Positions 18,493 to 28,267 of a stretch of DNA of 64,000 bases are shown here, piece by piece. The stretch's first letter is position 1; each line of letters starts with the position of its first letter. The notes beneath the pieces were generated by a model that did not search any database, was not told where the DNA came from, and saw only the letters and a list, made by a program, of their open reading frames with translations. A program made the position numbers and the translations under genes. Origin of the DNA: JASHVB01 sp035523995 (GTDB lineage Bacteria > Pseudomonadota > Alphaproteobacteria > Acetobacterales > Acetobacteraceae); the NCBI GenBank assembly GCA_035523995.1, contig DATKPQ010000019.1:28042-92041 (forward strand). Reading direction: 5' to 3'.

Positions 18493-19587
18493 ATGAGATA
18501 CTGGGGCGCAATTCTGGCTTTGGCGCTTCTTGCGTTGCCACTGGCGGCCACAGCCCAGCCGGTCAGCGGCTTGTACATCTCGGGCGGTCTGGGCGCCGAC
18601 CTGCCACAGAACACGTATTTCACCCCGAGTTCGCCGGTGGACGGTGCCACGCGTCTGAAGACCGAGGACAATCTCGGGTTCACCGGGCTCGGTGCCATAG
18701 GCTATGGCCTGGGCGACGGGTTCCGCTTCGAAATCGAGGGCGACTTCGCGCGCAACGGCGTGCAGAACATTTATCAGAAATTCCCAACGACGACGTCCGG
18801 CACAGAGCACACGTACGGCGTGATGGTGAACGCGCTGTATGACTTAGATATCGGTTCGCCCTGGATCTACCCGTATCTCGGCGCCGGTGCCGGCTACCAG
18901 TGGAGCCATTTTGACGGTGTGTCGGTGACACAGATCGGCGGGCCGTTCAGATTGAGCACGGATGCGACCGCCGGCGCGTTCGCGTGGCAGGCGATTGCTG
19001 GCGTGTCAGTGCCCATTCCCAGCGTGCGTGGCCTGTCATTCACCGCCGAATACCGCTTCATGGAAACGCTGGGCGGACCCACATACGGTGCGCTGGAAAC
19101 CCCGGTCGGCGGCGGTCCTGCGGTGTTCACCGACCTGAAGCTGCACAACCAGTTCGACCATCTTTTCCTGATCGGGCTGCGTTATGAGTTCAATACGCCT
19201 GCACCGCCCGCACCCGTCATGACGCCGGCTGCACAAGCCGTGCCGACCCCTGCTCCGTCGCGTTCGTACCTGGTGTTCTTCGATTGGGACAAGGCGACGC
19301 TGACCGACCGTGCGCGCCAGATCATCCAGGAGGCAGCAGACAATTCGCGGCGCGTGCAGTACACGCGCATCATGGTGAACGGCTACACGGATACGTCAGG
19401 CACGCCGCAATACAACATGGGCTTGTCGATCCGGCGTGCCCGCGCGGTGGAAGGCGAGCTTATTCATGATGGTGTCCCGCAAAACGTGATCGCCATCCGC
19501 GGCTACGGCGAAACCCACCTGCTGGTCCCAACCGGCCCCGGCGTGCGCGAGCCGCAGAACCGGCGCGTAGAAATCATCATTCAATAA
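18493..19587 (+). CDS. OmpA-family outer-membrane protein
   Basis: 364 residues. GGAGAAG lies just upstream of the ATG and the signal peptide is clear (LALALLALPLAATAQ). Residues about 25-240 form an 8-stranded-type beta-barrel with a Gly/aromatic alternation (LYISGGLGADLPQN). After a Pro/Ala hinge (about 240-255) comes the OmpA C-terminal peptidoglycan-binding domain, with VNGYTDTSGTPQYNMGLS and the closing NRRVEIIIQ. It should tether the outer membrane to the cell wall. The gene is monocistronic and ends at a strong hairpin shared with convergent maeB. Confidence 0.9.
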   Translation: MRYWGAILALALLALPLAATAQPVSGLYISGGLGADLPQNTYFTPSSPVDGATRLKTEDNLGFTGLGAIGYGLGDGFRFEIEGDFARNGVQNIYQKFPTTTSGTEHTYGVMVNALYDLDIGSPWIYPYLGAGAGYQWSHFDGVSVTQIGGPFRLSTDATAGAFAWQAIAGVSVPIPSVRGLSFTAEYRFMETLGGPTYGALETPVGGGPAVFTDLKLHNQFDHLFLIGLRYEFNTPAPPAPVMTPAAQAVPTPAPSRSYLVFFDWDKATLTDRARQIIQEAADNSRRVQYTRIMVNGYTDTSGTPQYNMGLSIRRARAVEGELIHDGVPQNVIAIRGYGETHLLVPTGPGVREPQNRRVEIIIQ

Positions 19588-19609
19588 CCTTAACCTCTCC
19601 AATAACATC

Positions 19610-19646
19610 AATCTCTCCCGCGCGCTATTCGCGCGCGGGAGAGATT
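19610..19646. terminator. Bidirectional hairpin between ompA-like gene and maeB
   Basis: A perfect 15-bp stem, AATCTCTCCCGCGCG pairing with its complement, closes a 7-nt loop. It sits 22 nt after the OmpA-like stop and overlaps the stop codon of convergent maeB. There is no long T tract, but the stem is very strong and symmetrical, so it could terminate or stabilise transcripts from both sides. Confidence 0.7.
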
Positions 19647-21906
19647 ACTTCTGCGCCACCGCCAGCGCGCTCAAATTGAAAATTCCCCGTGCCGTAACGC
19701 TCGGCACCAGCACATGAATCGGCTGCGACAGACCAAGCAGGATCGGCCCCACCGCCAGCCCATCCGCCGCAGCCTTCAACAACGTGAATGAGATGTTCGC
19801 TGCATCCAGCCCAGGCATGACCAGAAGATTCGCCGCGCCATGCAGAGGTGAATCCGGCACCGCCTGGTTCCGGATCGTCTCCACCAGCGCGGCGTCGGCA
19901 TGCATTTCGCCGTCGATTTCCAGTGCCGGATCGCGCGCACGGATCATCGCCAATGCATGGCGCATCTTGCGTGCGGACCCACTGTCGCTGGCGCCAAAGC
20001 TGGAATGCGACAGCAATGCCGCTTTCGGAGCGACACCGAACCGGCGCACCGCCTCCGCCGCCAGCACAGTAAGTTCGGTGATTTGCTCCGGCGTCGGGTC
20101 CACCACCATGTGCGTGTCCCCCATGAACAAGGCACCGGTCGACAGGATCAGCGCCGACAGAGCGTACACCCTGCTCACCCCAGGCCGCCGCGCGACGATC
20201 GGCAGCACGTACTGAATCTGCCGCCACCAGTTCCCCGTTCCGCCACAGATTGCCGCATCGGCAAGGCCCTCATGCAGCATCATGGCAGCGGCCACCGACG
20301 GCCGGTTCGCGACCCGCCGTGCCGCCACCTCCGGCGGCGCACCGCGGCGGCCGGCGAGCCGCTGGTATTCCGGGATCAGCGGCCCGAACACGTCGTGGTC
20401 CTGCGTCGGATCCAGCACGTGCACGCCGTCCGTCAGGTCGATGCGAAGGCCCATCTCCCGCACCTTGCGTGCGATCACGTCGCGACGTCCGAGCAAGATG
20501 GGGGCGGCTATGTGGTCGTCCACCAGCATCTGGGCGGCGCGCAGGATGCGGTCGTCCTCGCCTTCCGCAAACACAATGCGGCGCGCCGGCCCTTGCCTGG
20601 CCGCTTCGAACACCGGCCGCATGAGTTGGCCGGAACGGAACACGAAGCGTTCGAGCGTGTGGCGATAGGCATCGAGATCCGCGATCGGACGCAATGCGAC
20701 GCCGGTCTCCATGGCAGCGCAGGCGACCGCCGGGGCAATCTCCAGAATCAGCCGCGGATCGAATGGCTTGGGAATGATGTAGTCGGGGCCGAACACCGGC
20801 GCGGCGCCGCCATAGGCCGCAGCAACGACTTCGCTCGCCTCCATCCGCGCCAGGCCGGCAAGCGCTTCCACCGCCGCAATCTTCATCGCCTCGTTAATGG
20901 TGGTGGCCGACACATCCAGTGCGCCGCGGAAGATGAACGGGAAGCACAGAACGTTATTGACCTGGTTCGGATAGTCGCTGCGGCCGGTAGCGACAATGGC
21001 GTCCGGACGAGCGGTGTGGGCAATGTCGGGTGCGATCTCCGGCTCCGGATTCGCCAGCGCCAGGATCAGCGGCTGGTCGTTGAATTTCGGCAGCCATTCA
21101 GGGTGCAGCACACGCGGCGCGGACAGGCCGAGGAAGATATCGGCGCCATCCAGCACGTCGGCCAGCGCGGCGGCGTTTGTATTGCGGGCATAGCGCGCCA
21201 TGTTGGGGAGCATTCCGGGGCGATTTGTGCGCACCACGCCGTTGATGTCGGTCAGCGTGACGTTTTCCGGCTTCAGCCCCATCGCCACTAGCAGATCGAC
21301 GCAGGCCAGCGCTGCGGCACCCGCGCCCGACGTGACCAGCTTCACGTCCGGCAGCGACTTGCCTTGCAGCAGCAAGCCGTTGCGCACGGCGGCAGCGACC
21401 GTGATGGCAGTGCCGTGCTGGTCGTCATGGAAGACCGGGATGCGCATGCGGGCGCGCAAATTCGTCTCGATGGCGAAGCACTCGGGAGCCTTGATGTCCT
21501 CCAGGTTGACGGCGCCGAAGGTGGGTTCCAGCGCCGCGACCACATCGCAGAAGCGGTCGGGGTCCTGCGCGTCCACCTCGATATCGAACACGTCGATGCC
21601 GGCGAATTTCTTGAAAAGAACCGCCTTGCCTTCCATCACCGGCTTGCCGGCAAGGGCACCGATATTGCCGAGGCCGAGCACCGCTGTGCCGTTGGAAATC
21701 ACGGCAACCAGATTGCCCCGGGCGGTGTAGTCGTGCGCAGTGGCAGGGTCGGCCTTGATCGCCTCGCAGGCGGCAGCGACGCCGGGAGAATACGCCAGCG
21801 CGAGGTCGCGTTGACTGGCCATCCGCTTGGTCGGCTCAATGGCGAGCTTTCCAGGTCGTGGGAAGCGATGGTAGTCGAGCGCCGCCTGGCGGAAAGCATC
21901 GTCCAT
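19645..21906 (-). CDS. maeB: NADP-dependent malic enzyme with phosphotransacetylase-like domain
   Basis: 753 residues, the length of MaeB-type hybrid malic enzymes. The N-terminal catalytic and NAD(P)-binding part covers about 1-425 (LALAYSPGVAAACEAI; GTAVLGLGNIGALAGKPVMEGK), and a C-terminal phosphotransacetylase-like domain follows (about 430-753), usually regulatory and acetyl-CoA-sensing. It decarboxylates malate to pyruvate with reduction of NADP. AGGGGA is placed before the ATG. The neighbours are unrelated, so it is probably monocistronic. Confidence 0.95.
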   Translation of the reverse strand: MDDAFRQAALDYHRFPRPGKLAIEPTKRMASQRDLALAYSPGVAAACEAIKADPATAHDYTARGNLVAVISNGTAVLGLGNIGALAGKPVMEGKAVLFKKFAGIDVFDIEVDAQDPDRFCDVVAALEPTFGAVNLEDIKAPECFAIETNLRARMRIPVFHDDQHGTAITVAAAVRNGLLLQGKSLPDVKLVTSGAGAAALACVDLLVAMGLKPENVTLTDINGVVRTNRPGMLPNMARYARNTNAAALADVLDGADIFLGLSAPRVLHPEWLPKFNDQPLILALANPEPEIAPDIAHTARPDAIVATGRSDYPNQVNNVLCFPFIFRGALDVSATTINEAMKIAAVEALAGLARMEASEVVAAAYGGAAPVFGPDYIIPKPFDPRLILEIAPAVACAAMETGVALRPIADLDAYRHTLERFVFRSGQLMRPVFEAARQGPARRIVFAEGEDDRILRAAQMLVDDHIAAPILLGRRDVIARKVREMGLRIDLTDGVHVLDPTQDHDVFGPLIPEYQRLAGRRGAPPEVAARRVANRPSVAAAMMLHEGLADAAICGGTGNWWRQIQYVLPIVARRPGVSRVYALSALILSTGALFMGDTHMVVDPTPEQITELTVLAAEAVRRFGVAPKAALLSHSSFGASDSGSARKMRHALAMIRARDPALEIDGEMHADAALVETIRNQAVPDSPLHGAANLLVMPGLDAANISFTLLKAAADGLAVGPILLGLSQPIHVLVPSVTARGIFNLSALAVAQK

Positions 21907-22102
21907 GGTCGTTTCCCCTGGTTACGGCCGGGTGGGGACATAGGAGAGGTCGCCGAAGGGCGCCAGACGCAGGGCCCACAGCGTCCGGGCGTGAGCGTCG
22001 TTGTCCACATGCCTGAACGTCGCCGCCCGGCTTGACGCTTGCCCGATTCGCTGATCCTCTTCCAGCCAAGCTGAGAAGGCGTCTCGCAACCGGGAGGAAC
22101 CC

Positions 22103-23413
22103 ATGCCCACGTGGCTTCGCTGGACGATCGCCGCCGCGGTTGTCATTTGCTCAAACGCGATGGCGCACGCCGCGACCATTACCATCGCCACCGTCAACAA
22201 CAACGACATGATCGTGATGCAGCAGCTCGCCTCGCACTGGGAGCAGCAGACGGGAAACAAGATCAACTGGGTGGTGTTGGAGGAGAACGTTCTGCGCCAG
22301 CGCGTCACCACCGACATCGCCACCGGCGGCGGCCAGTTCGACGTGATGACGATCGGTTCTTATGAAGCGCCGATCTGGGGCAAGCAGAAATGGCTGCTGC
22401 CGCTGGACGATTTCCCCAAGAGCTACGACTACAACGACATCTTCAAGTCGGTGCGCGACGCGCTTTCCTCGGACGGGCATCTGTGGGCGGTGCCGTTCTA
22501 CGCGGAGAGCTCCTTCCTGATGTATCGCAAGGATCTGTTCTCGAAGGCCGGCCTGACGATGCCGGCACAGCCGACATGGGCCGAGGTCGAAGGCTTCGCC
22601 AAGAAGCTGACCGACCGAGCCCACCAGCAATACGGCGTGTGCCTGCGCGGCAAGCCGGGCTGGGGCGAGAACATGGCGCTGATCGACACCATGGTGAACA
22701 CGTTCGGCGGCCGTTGGTTCAACGAGAAATGGCAGCCGCAGCTTGATACCAAGCCGTGGCAAGATGCGGTGACCTTCTATGTGAATTTGCTGCGCAATTA
22801 CGGCCCGCCCGGCGCCAGCTCCAACGGCTTCAACGAGAACCTGGCGTTGTTCTCCACCGGCCATTGCGCGATGTGGGTCGATGCCACGGTCGCCGCCGGC
22901 TTCGTTTCCGATCCGAAGAAGAGCCAGGTCGTCGGCAAGGTCGGTTTCGCACCGGCGCCGATCGCGAAAGTGCCGAACGGCAACCATTGGTTCTGGGCCT
23001 GGGCGCTCGCGATACCGAAGAGCTCGCACGAGGCGGCAATTGCAAAATCATTCCTGCGATGGGCAACCTCGCAGGCGTATATCAAGCTGGTGGCGCAGAC
23101 GAACGGCTGGGTGCTGGTGCCGCCCGGGACGCGCAAGTCCACCTATGACAACCCGCAATACATCGCGGCGGCGCCCTTCGCGAAACAGGTAGAACATGCG
23201 ATCCAGACCGCGGACCTGGACCATCCGACCGCTCAGCCCGTGCCATATACCGGAATCCAATACGTGGCGATTCCGGAATTCCAGGCCATCGGCACGACAG
23301 TGGGCCAGTTGATGGCAGCGGCACTGACCGGCCAGACGACGGTGGATCAGGCGCTGAAGCAAGCGCAGGCACAGGTGAAGTCGGCAATGGACCAAGCGGG
23401 CTACACCCAGTAG
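22103..23413 (+). CDS. Polyol/sugar ABC transporter substrate-binding protein
   Basis: 436 residues with GGGAGGA before the ATG and a signal peptide (about 1-24, ending AMAHAA). The mature part is an extracellular solute-binding protein of family 1, resembling SmoE/MtlE of rhizobia and Rhodobacter (ITIATVNNNDMIVMQQLA; DVMTIGSYEAPIWGKQKWLL). It would bind a sugar alcohol such as mannitol or sorbitol in the periplasm. The downstream permeases and mannitol dehydrogenase support a polyol substrate. Exact specificity is inferred only. Confidence 0.88.
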   Translation: MPTWLRWTIAAAVVICSNAMAHAATITIATVNNNDMIVMQQLASHWEQQTGNKINWVVLEENVLRQRVTTDIATGGGQFDVMTIGSYEAPIWGKQKWLLPLDDFPKSYDYNDIFKSVRDALSSDGHLWAVPFYAESSFLMYRKDLFSKAGLTMPAQPTWAEVEGFAKKLTDRAHQQYGVCLRGKPGWGENMALIDTMVNTFGGRWFNEKWQPQLDTKPWQDAVTFYVNLLRNYGPPGASSNGFNENLALFSTGHCAMWVDATVAAGFVSDPKKSQVVGKVGFAPAPIAKVPNGNHWFWAWALAIPKSSHEAAIAKSFLRWATSQAYIKLVAQTNGWVLVPPGTRKSTYDNPQYIAAAPFAKQVEHAIQTADLDHPTAQPVPYTGIQYVAIPEFQAIGTTVGQLMAAALTGQTTVDQALKQAQAQVKSAMDQAGYTQ

Positions 23414-23443
23414 CCCGCCCACGCCCTGATCGTGGAGGGCGGC

Positions 23444-24385
23444 ATGAGAGCGACGAACGAAGCCATTGCAGCAGCGCCGCCACCGATGCGGTCGGGCCGC
23501 ATGCGGACAGCGTTGCGCGGCCGCGGCGGCGCGGTCGCCACCTTACCACTGGTCGGGCCCGCGGTGGTCTTGTTGCTGATCTGGTCGCTGGTGCCGCTGG
23601 TGATGACGCTGTGGTTCTCGTTCCGCCGCTACAACCTGCTGAACCCGATGATCCACGGCTTCGCCGGCTGGAACAACTACCGCTTCTTGTTTCAGGACCC
23701 GGCGCTGCTTTCTTCGCTGGTTGTCACTGTGGTTCTTGTTGCCGCGGTGCTCGCGATTACAGTGGGCCTTGGCGCGGTACTGGCGGCGGTGTTCGAAACC
23801 GGCTTCCCCGGCCGCGGCATTGCGCGCGTGCTGATGATCTCGCCCTTCTTCGTCATGCCGACGGTCAGCGCGCTGATCTGGAAGAACCTGCTGATGAACC
23901 CGGTGAACGGCTTGTTCGCCTGGATCCTCCGAGGCGTCGGGCTGCCGACCTTCGACTGGTTCGCCTCGGCGCCACTGATCTCCATCATCGTGATCGTCGC
24001 CTGGGAATGGCTGCCCTTTGCCTTCCTGATCCTGATGACGTCACTGCAATCGCTGGATGAGGAGATCATCGAAGCCGCCCGCCTGGACGGTGCCGGGCCG
24101 GTCGCGATGTTCCGCTACATCCAGGTGCCGCATCTCGGACGCTCGATCAGCGTGGTGGTGATGATCGAGACCATCTTCTTGCTCGGCATCTTCGCCGAGA
24201 TCTACGTGACCACCGCGGGCGGCCCAGGCGTCGCCACCACCAACCTCGCATTCCTGATCTACCAGCGCGCCCTTTTGGCATTTAACGTAGGATCTGCATC
24301 GGCGGCAGGGGTGATCGCCATCGTGCTGGCCAACATCGTCGCCATCTTCCTCATCAACACCGTGGCAAAGCGGCTGGACGTATGA
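23444..24385 (+). CDS. Polyol ABC transporter permease 1
   Basis: 313 residues from the ATG at 23444 (GGAGGG just upstream; a GTG at 23432 is less likely). It has six predicted membrane segments and the binding-protein-dependent permease EAA loop (EEIIEAARLDGAGPVAMFRYI). It belongs to the MalF/SmoF-type family. It follows the binding protein by 30 nt and overlaps the next permease start by 4 nt (ATGA). It forms half of the inner-membrane channel. Confidence 0.92.
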   Translation: MRATNEAIAAAPPPMRSGRMRTALRGRGGAVATLPLVGPAVVLLLIWSLVPLVMTLWFSFRRYNLLNPMIHGFAGWNNYRFLFQDPALLSSLVVTVVLVAAVLAITVGLGAVLAAVFETGFPGRGIARVLMISPFFVMPTVSALIWKNLLMNPVNGLFAWILRGVGLPTFDWFASAPLISIIVIVAWEWLPFAFLILMTSLQSLDEEIIEAARLDGAGPVAMFRYIQVPHLGRSISVVVMIETIFLLGIFAEIYVTTAGGPGVATTNLAFLIYQRALLAFNVGSASAAGVIAIVLANIVAIFLINTVAKRLDV

Positions 24386-25206
24386 ATCCGCGCGACAAGC
24401 AGTTCCATCCGGTGGCGGCAGCCGTGGCCTGGCTGGCGTCGTTGCTGATGTTCTTCCCGATCTTCTGGATGGTGCTCGCCAGTTTCAAAACCGAGACCCA
24501 GGCGATTCAAACGCCACCCCTGCTCTTGTTTCGTCCAACATTAGAAAACTACCACGACATCTTCATCCGCGCCGACTATCCGTTATTCGCCTGGAACAGT
24601 GTGGCAATTTCGCTGGCAGCGACGGTGGTTATGCTGGTGGTAGCGGTGCCGGCGTCGTTTGCCATGGCGTTCTATCCAACCAAACGCACGCGCGGCACGT
24701 TGCTGTGGATGCTGTCCACCAAGATGCTACCGGCGGTCGGCGTACTGGTGCCGATCTATCTGATTGCAAAGGACGCCGGCCTGCTGGATTCGCGCATCGC
24801 GCTGATCCTCATCTACATGCTCAGCAACCTGCCGATCGGCGTCTGGATGCTGTTCACCTTCTTCCGCGAAACGCCAAAGGCGATCATCGAGCAAAGTCGC
24901 ATCGATGGCGCCGGCGTATGGGATTCGATCGTGCACGTACTGCTCCCGCTCGGGCTGCCGGGCATCGCATCCACCGCACTGCTATCGATCATCCTGTGCT
25001 GGAACGAGGCGTTCTGGAGCCTGAACCTGTCTGCCCACGACGCCGCACCGCTGACCGCGTTCATCGCGTCGTTCTCGGCACCCGAGGGCTTGTTCTGGGC
25101 CAAGCTCTCTGCCGCAGCAACGCTGGCGACGGTGCCGATCCTGCTGTTCGGCTGGTTCAGCCAGCGCCAGTTGGTACGAGGGCTGACGTTCGGGGCGGTG
25201 AAGTGA
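24382..25206 (+). CDS. Polyol ABC transporter permease 2
   Basis: 274 residues, MalG/SmoG-type, six membrane helices, EAA loop IIEQSRIDGAGVWDSIVHVL. It is translationally coupled to the first permease. In SmoEFGK/MtlEFGK operons an ATPase gene normally follows or sits close by; here the next gene is the dehydrogenase, so the ATP-hydrolysing subunit must come from elsewhere. The stop is followed by a dispersed repeat. Confidence 0.92.
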   Translation: MNPRDKQFHPVAAAVAWLASLLMFFPIFWMVLASFKTETQAIQTPPLLLFRPTLENYHDIFIRADYPLFAWNSVAISLAATVVMLVVAVPASFAMAFYPTKRTRGTLLWMLSTKMLPAVGVLVPIYLIAKDAGLLDSRIALILIYMLSNLPIGVWMLFTFFRETPKAIIEQSRIDGAGVWDSIVHVLLPLGLPGIASTALLSIILCWNEAFWSLNLSAHDAAPLTAFIASFSAPEGLFWAKLSAAATLATVPILLFGWFSQRQLVRGLTFGAVK

Positions 25207-25272
25207 AGACCATCAGGAGTGTCGTACCCCGTGCCAGACCATCGCGTTCTTCCATGTCATTGCGTTTTCCAT

Positions 25273-25304
25273 GTCATTGCGAGGAGCGCAGCGACGAAGC
25301 AATC
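25273..25304. repeat. Dispersed ATTGCGAGGAGC...GAAGCAATC repeat
   Basis: A clean copy starting GTCATTGCGAGGAGCG and ending CGACGAAGCAATC, preceded by a partial copy (GTCATTGCG at 25256). It sits in the 184-bp gap between the permease and mannitol dehydrogenase genes. The two ends are imperfectly complementary, so it can form a hairpin in the polycistronic RNA. Confidence 0.75.
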
Positions 25305-25390
25305 TCCACATAAGAACGCGCGATACGCGATTGTGCAGCCACATGGCTTTACGCCATGACACGCCCCAATGACATCCCACTGAGAGCGTC

Positions 25391-26869
25391 ATGGCCATTC
25401 CCCTGAGCGTCGACACCATTGGCAACCTGTCGCCCACAATCGCGGTGCCGCGCTACGACCTTGCGCGACGCCACGTCGGCATCGTGCATCTCGGCCTGGG
25501 CGGTTTCCACCGCGCGCACATGGCCCGTTACACACACGAATTGATGCAACAAGATCCGGCCGCACTGGGATGGGCCATTGCCGGCGCCGGCCTGCTGCCT
25601 GCCGACAAGCGAATGGCGGAGAGCCTCGGGCCACAGGATGGTCTCTATTCGCTGATCGAACGCGGTGGCGACCGCGAGACCGTGGCGGTGATCGGTTCCA
25701 TCGCCGAGATCATTTATGCCGGGGATTCCAGCGCGGCGTTGCTGAATGCGATTGCGAATCCCCGGGTGCGCATCGTCAGCCTCACCGTCACCGAGAACGG
25801 CTATTGCCTGAACCCGGCGACACGGCAATTCGATCCCGACCATCCGTTAATCCGCGCCGATCTTGCCACCCCCGAGGCTCCGCGCAGCGCGATCGGCATC
25901 ATCGTCGAGTCCTATCGCCGGCGGATGGACGCGCAACTTCCGCCCTTCACCGCGTTGACCTGCGACAACATCCAGCACAACGGCAATGTGCTGCGCGCAG
26001 CAGCACTGGCCCTGGCGAAGCTGCGCGATCCGTCGCTGGCAACATGGATCGAGGCGAACGGGTCATTTCCCAACACCATGGTGGATCGCATCACGCCGGT
26101 GACTGCGGTGGAGGACATTGTGTACTTGGAGCAGAAGTACGGAATTGCGGATCGTTGGCCAGTGGTGTGCGAGGATTTTACCCAATGGGTGATCGAGGAT
26201 CGCTTCGTCGCCGGCCGTCCCGCCTGGGAAAATGTCGGCGCACAGTTCGTACCCGACGTGACGCCGTATGAGATGATGAAGCTGCGGCTGTTGAACGGCA
26301 GCCATCTGGCGGTCGCGGCGCTGGGGCGTCTGGCGGGCTATACCTACATTCATGAGACGATGCAGGACTACCTGTTGCGCCGGCTGATGGCAGCGTTGAT
26401 GGACCGTGAAACCGGTCCGACCCTGCCTCCGGTGCCAGGCATCGACCTCGCCGACTACAAGCGGACATTGATCGCGCGCTTCGCCAATCCGGCGATCCGC
26501 GACACGGTGGAACGTGTGAACACGGATGCGCCGCTGAACGTATTGGTGGTGCCGATCATGGCGCGCTTGGAGATGAATGGTTCCGTCGACCTGCTGGCAC
26601 TGTCGCTGGCCGGCTGGATTCGGCGCGTGCGTGGCGTGGATGAGCAATGGCAACCGATCGACGTGCGGCATCCGTTGGCGGCACTGCTGCGGGACAAGGC
26701 CGAGCAAGGCGGGCCAGACCCCGCACCAGTGCTGTCGATCACGTCCCTGTTCGGATCGCTGGGACAGGATCAGCGGCTCGTCGTTCCGCTGCGGCGCTGG
26801 CTGGGGTCGCTGTACGACGTGGGCGCGCGGCGGACCTTGGCGTTAGCGGCCGGGGAGTTGAAGATTTGA
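25391..26869 (+). CDS. Mannitol dehydrogenase family protein
   Basis: 492 residues, typical for long-chain polyol dehydrogenases (mannitol 2-dehydrogenase/fructuronate reductase family). The N-terminal nucleotide-binding motif is IVHLGLGGFHRAHMARYTHE, and the catalytic K-x5-N-x2-H signature is in MKLRLLNGSHLAVAALG (about 297-313). It oxidises a sugar alcohol to the ketose, for example mannitol to fructose, using NAD. Its place after a SmoEFG-type importer supports mannitol, sorbitol or arabitol. Fructuronate reductase activity cannot be excluded from sequence. Confidence 0.9.
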   Translation: MAIPLSVDTIGNLSPTIAVPRYDLARRHVGIVHLGLGGFHRAHMARYTHELMQQDPAALGWAIAGAGLLPADKRMAESLGPQDGLYSLIERGGDRETVAVIGSIAEIIYAGDSSAALLNAIANPRVRIVSLTVTENGYCLNPATRQFDPDHPLIRADLATPEAPRSAIGIIVESYRRRMDAQLPPFTALTCDNIQHNGNVLRAAALALAKLRDPSLATWIEANGSFPNTMVDRITPVTAVEDIVYLEQKYGIADRWPVVCEDFTQWVIEDRFVAGRPAWENVGAQFVPDVTPYEMMKLRLLNGSHLAVAALGRLAGYTYIHETMQDYLLRRLMAALMDRETGPTLPPVPGIDLADYKRTLIARFANPAIRDTVERVNTDAPLNVLVVPIMARLEMNGSVDLLALSLAGWIRRVRGVDEQWQPIDVRHPLAALLRDKAEQGGPDPAPVLSITSLFGSLGQDQRLVVPLRRWLGSLYDVGARRTLALAAGELKI

Positions 26870-27336
26870 ATTTTCACCAGTCTGCTTGAGAGTCCCGGTC
26901 TTGTAGGCCAATCTCGGCTCAGGCGGCGAGCCGCAAGGCGACCATCTTGTTGGTGTCGTGTCGAGATGTACGGTCTCGTCCTGTTGCGTGGGCCGGCGGT
27001 CGAGTTGCCACGGCGCGATCGGCCTGTGGTGCCGGCCGGCCATGACAGCGCACAGCGAAGAAAGCGAGCCCTGGTGTAAACCTCACAACCTCTGTTCCTT
27101 CCATGCACCAATTCGGTGCGGCCTCCGCCGCACGGGTTATGGAATGACGACACAACGGCCATGAAACGGGACAGAGCGACGGACGGCGGCGCGCGCAAGA
27201 ATCCCCAGCAACACCCATGCATCTATTTGGCCCCGTGTGGAGCAGCCAGGCCACGCGACATTGCAGCGCAATGCGAGACAATGGCGCATTCATTGGACGT
27301 AAGACGCCGTCGGGAGACCGCCCAAGGCGTTATCGG
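26870..27336. other. Gene-poor region between mannitol dehydrogenase and tyrA
   Basis: 467 bp. Overlapping minus-strand frames of 120-150 codons exist, but their products are rich in Arg/Pro/Cys and lack recognisable domains or good start signals. The stretch has the feel of a decayed or repeated element (several CGGCCGG and GCACGG inverted bits, for example TTCGGTGCGGCCTCCGCCGCAC at about 27113-27135, shown only to mark position by its first and last bases TTCGG and CGCAC). I cannot identify it. A nucleotide search against related genomes would show whether it is a dispersed element. Confidence 0.35.
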
Positions 27337-28224
27337 CTACGCCTGCTTCAGCTCGATCAAACTCCGCCTGATCTTTCGCCCGCGCTCAACCTTGTCCTCG
27401 ATATACGCCGCATCGCCCCAGCGCACTGCGCGTGCCATCGCCTGCGCGTCCTCGGTAAAGCGCGCCAGCATCTCCAGCAGCGCCTCGCGATTGTTCAGGA
27501 AGATATCGCGCCACATTACCGGGTCGCTGGCCGCGATGCGCGTAAAGTCGCGGAAGCCGGAGGCGGCGAAGTTCAGCACCTCCTGCTTGCTCTGCGCCTC
27601 CAGATCGTCAGCGGTGCCGCAGATGGTGAAGGCGATCAGGTGCGGCAGATGCGATACGATCGCCAGCACGCGGTCATGATGCGCGGGCTCCATCGTCTCG
27701 ATCATGGAGCCGCAGCGGCGCCACAACTCGGCGACCCTCTCCACCGCATCGGGATCGGTGCCGGGGGGCGGAGTCAGCAGCGTCCAGCGGCCCTGGAACA
27801 GAGTGGTGAAGCCGGCATCGGGGCCGGAATATTCGGTGCCGGCGACAGGATGGGCGGGCACAAAATGTACGCCCCCTGGTACCAAAGGCCCAACGTCGCG
27901 AATCACCGACTGCTTGGTGGATCCCACATCCGTCAGGATTGCGCCGGGCGCGAGATGTGGGGCGATGCGCGTGGCGAGGTCGGCGAAGGCACCAACCGGG
28001 GCGGCCAGCATCACACAATCGGCGCCTGCCACCGCGCGGGTGGGATCGATTTCGATCCGGTCGGCGAAACCAAGCTGCACCACGCGGTCCAGAGTCTTCT
28101 GCGTGCGGGCGTTCACCACAATCTCGGCGGCGATGTCGCCGCGCTCGCGCGCGATGCGAGCGACGGAACTGCCGATCAGGCCTATGCCGAGGAGAGTGAG
28201 GCAGCGGAACAGGGGTTCAGTCAT
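27337..28224 (-). CDS. tyrA: Prephenate/arogenate dehydrogenase
   Basis: 295 residues. The N-terminal Rossmann motif LLGIGLIGSSVARIARERG, then the substrate-site segment FVPAHPVAGTEYSGPDAGF and the helical dimerisation domain with HLPHLIAFTICG, define the TyrA/TyrC family. It oxidatively decarboxylates prephenate or arogenate in tyrosine synthesis. It is third in a minus-strand operon after the chorismate mutase gene and hisC (43-nt gap). No fused chorismate mutase or ACT domain is present; chorismate mutase is supplied by the first gene. Specificity for prephenate versus arogenate cannot be read directly. Confidence 0.92.
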   Translation of the reverse strand: MTEPLFRCLTLLGIGLIGSSVARIARERGDIAAEIVVNARTQKTLDRVVQLGFADRIEIDPTRAVAGADCVMLAAPVGAFADLATRIAPHLAPGAILTDVGSTKQSVIRDVGPLVPGGVHFVPAHPVAGTEYSGPDAGFTTLFQGRWTLLTPPPGTDPDAVERVAELWRRCGSMIETMEPAHHDRVLAIVSHLPHLIAFTICGTADDLEAQSKQEVLNFAASGFRDFTRIAASDPVMWRDIFLNNREALLEMLARFTEDAQAMARAVRWGDAAYIEDKVERGRKIRRSLIELKQA

Positions 28225-28267
28225 GGAGAACTGCTTTTCTCTCGCATAGTGGGGGCGCGCAGCGGCC

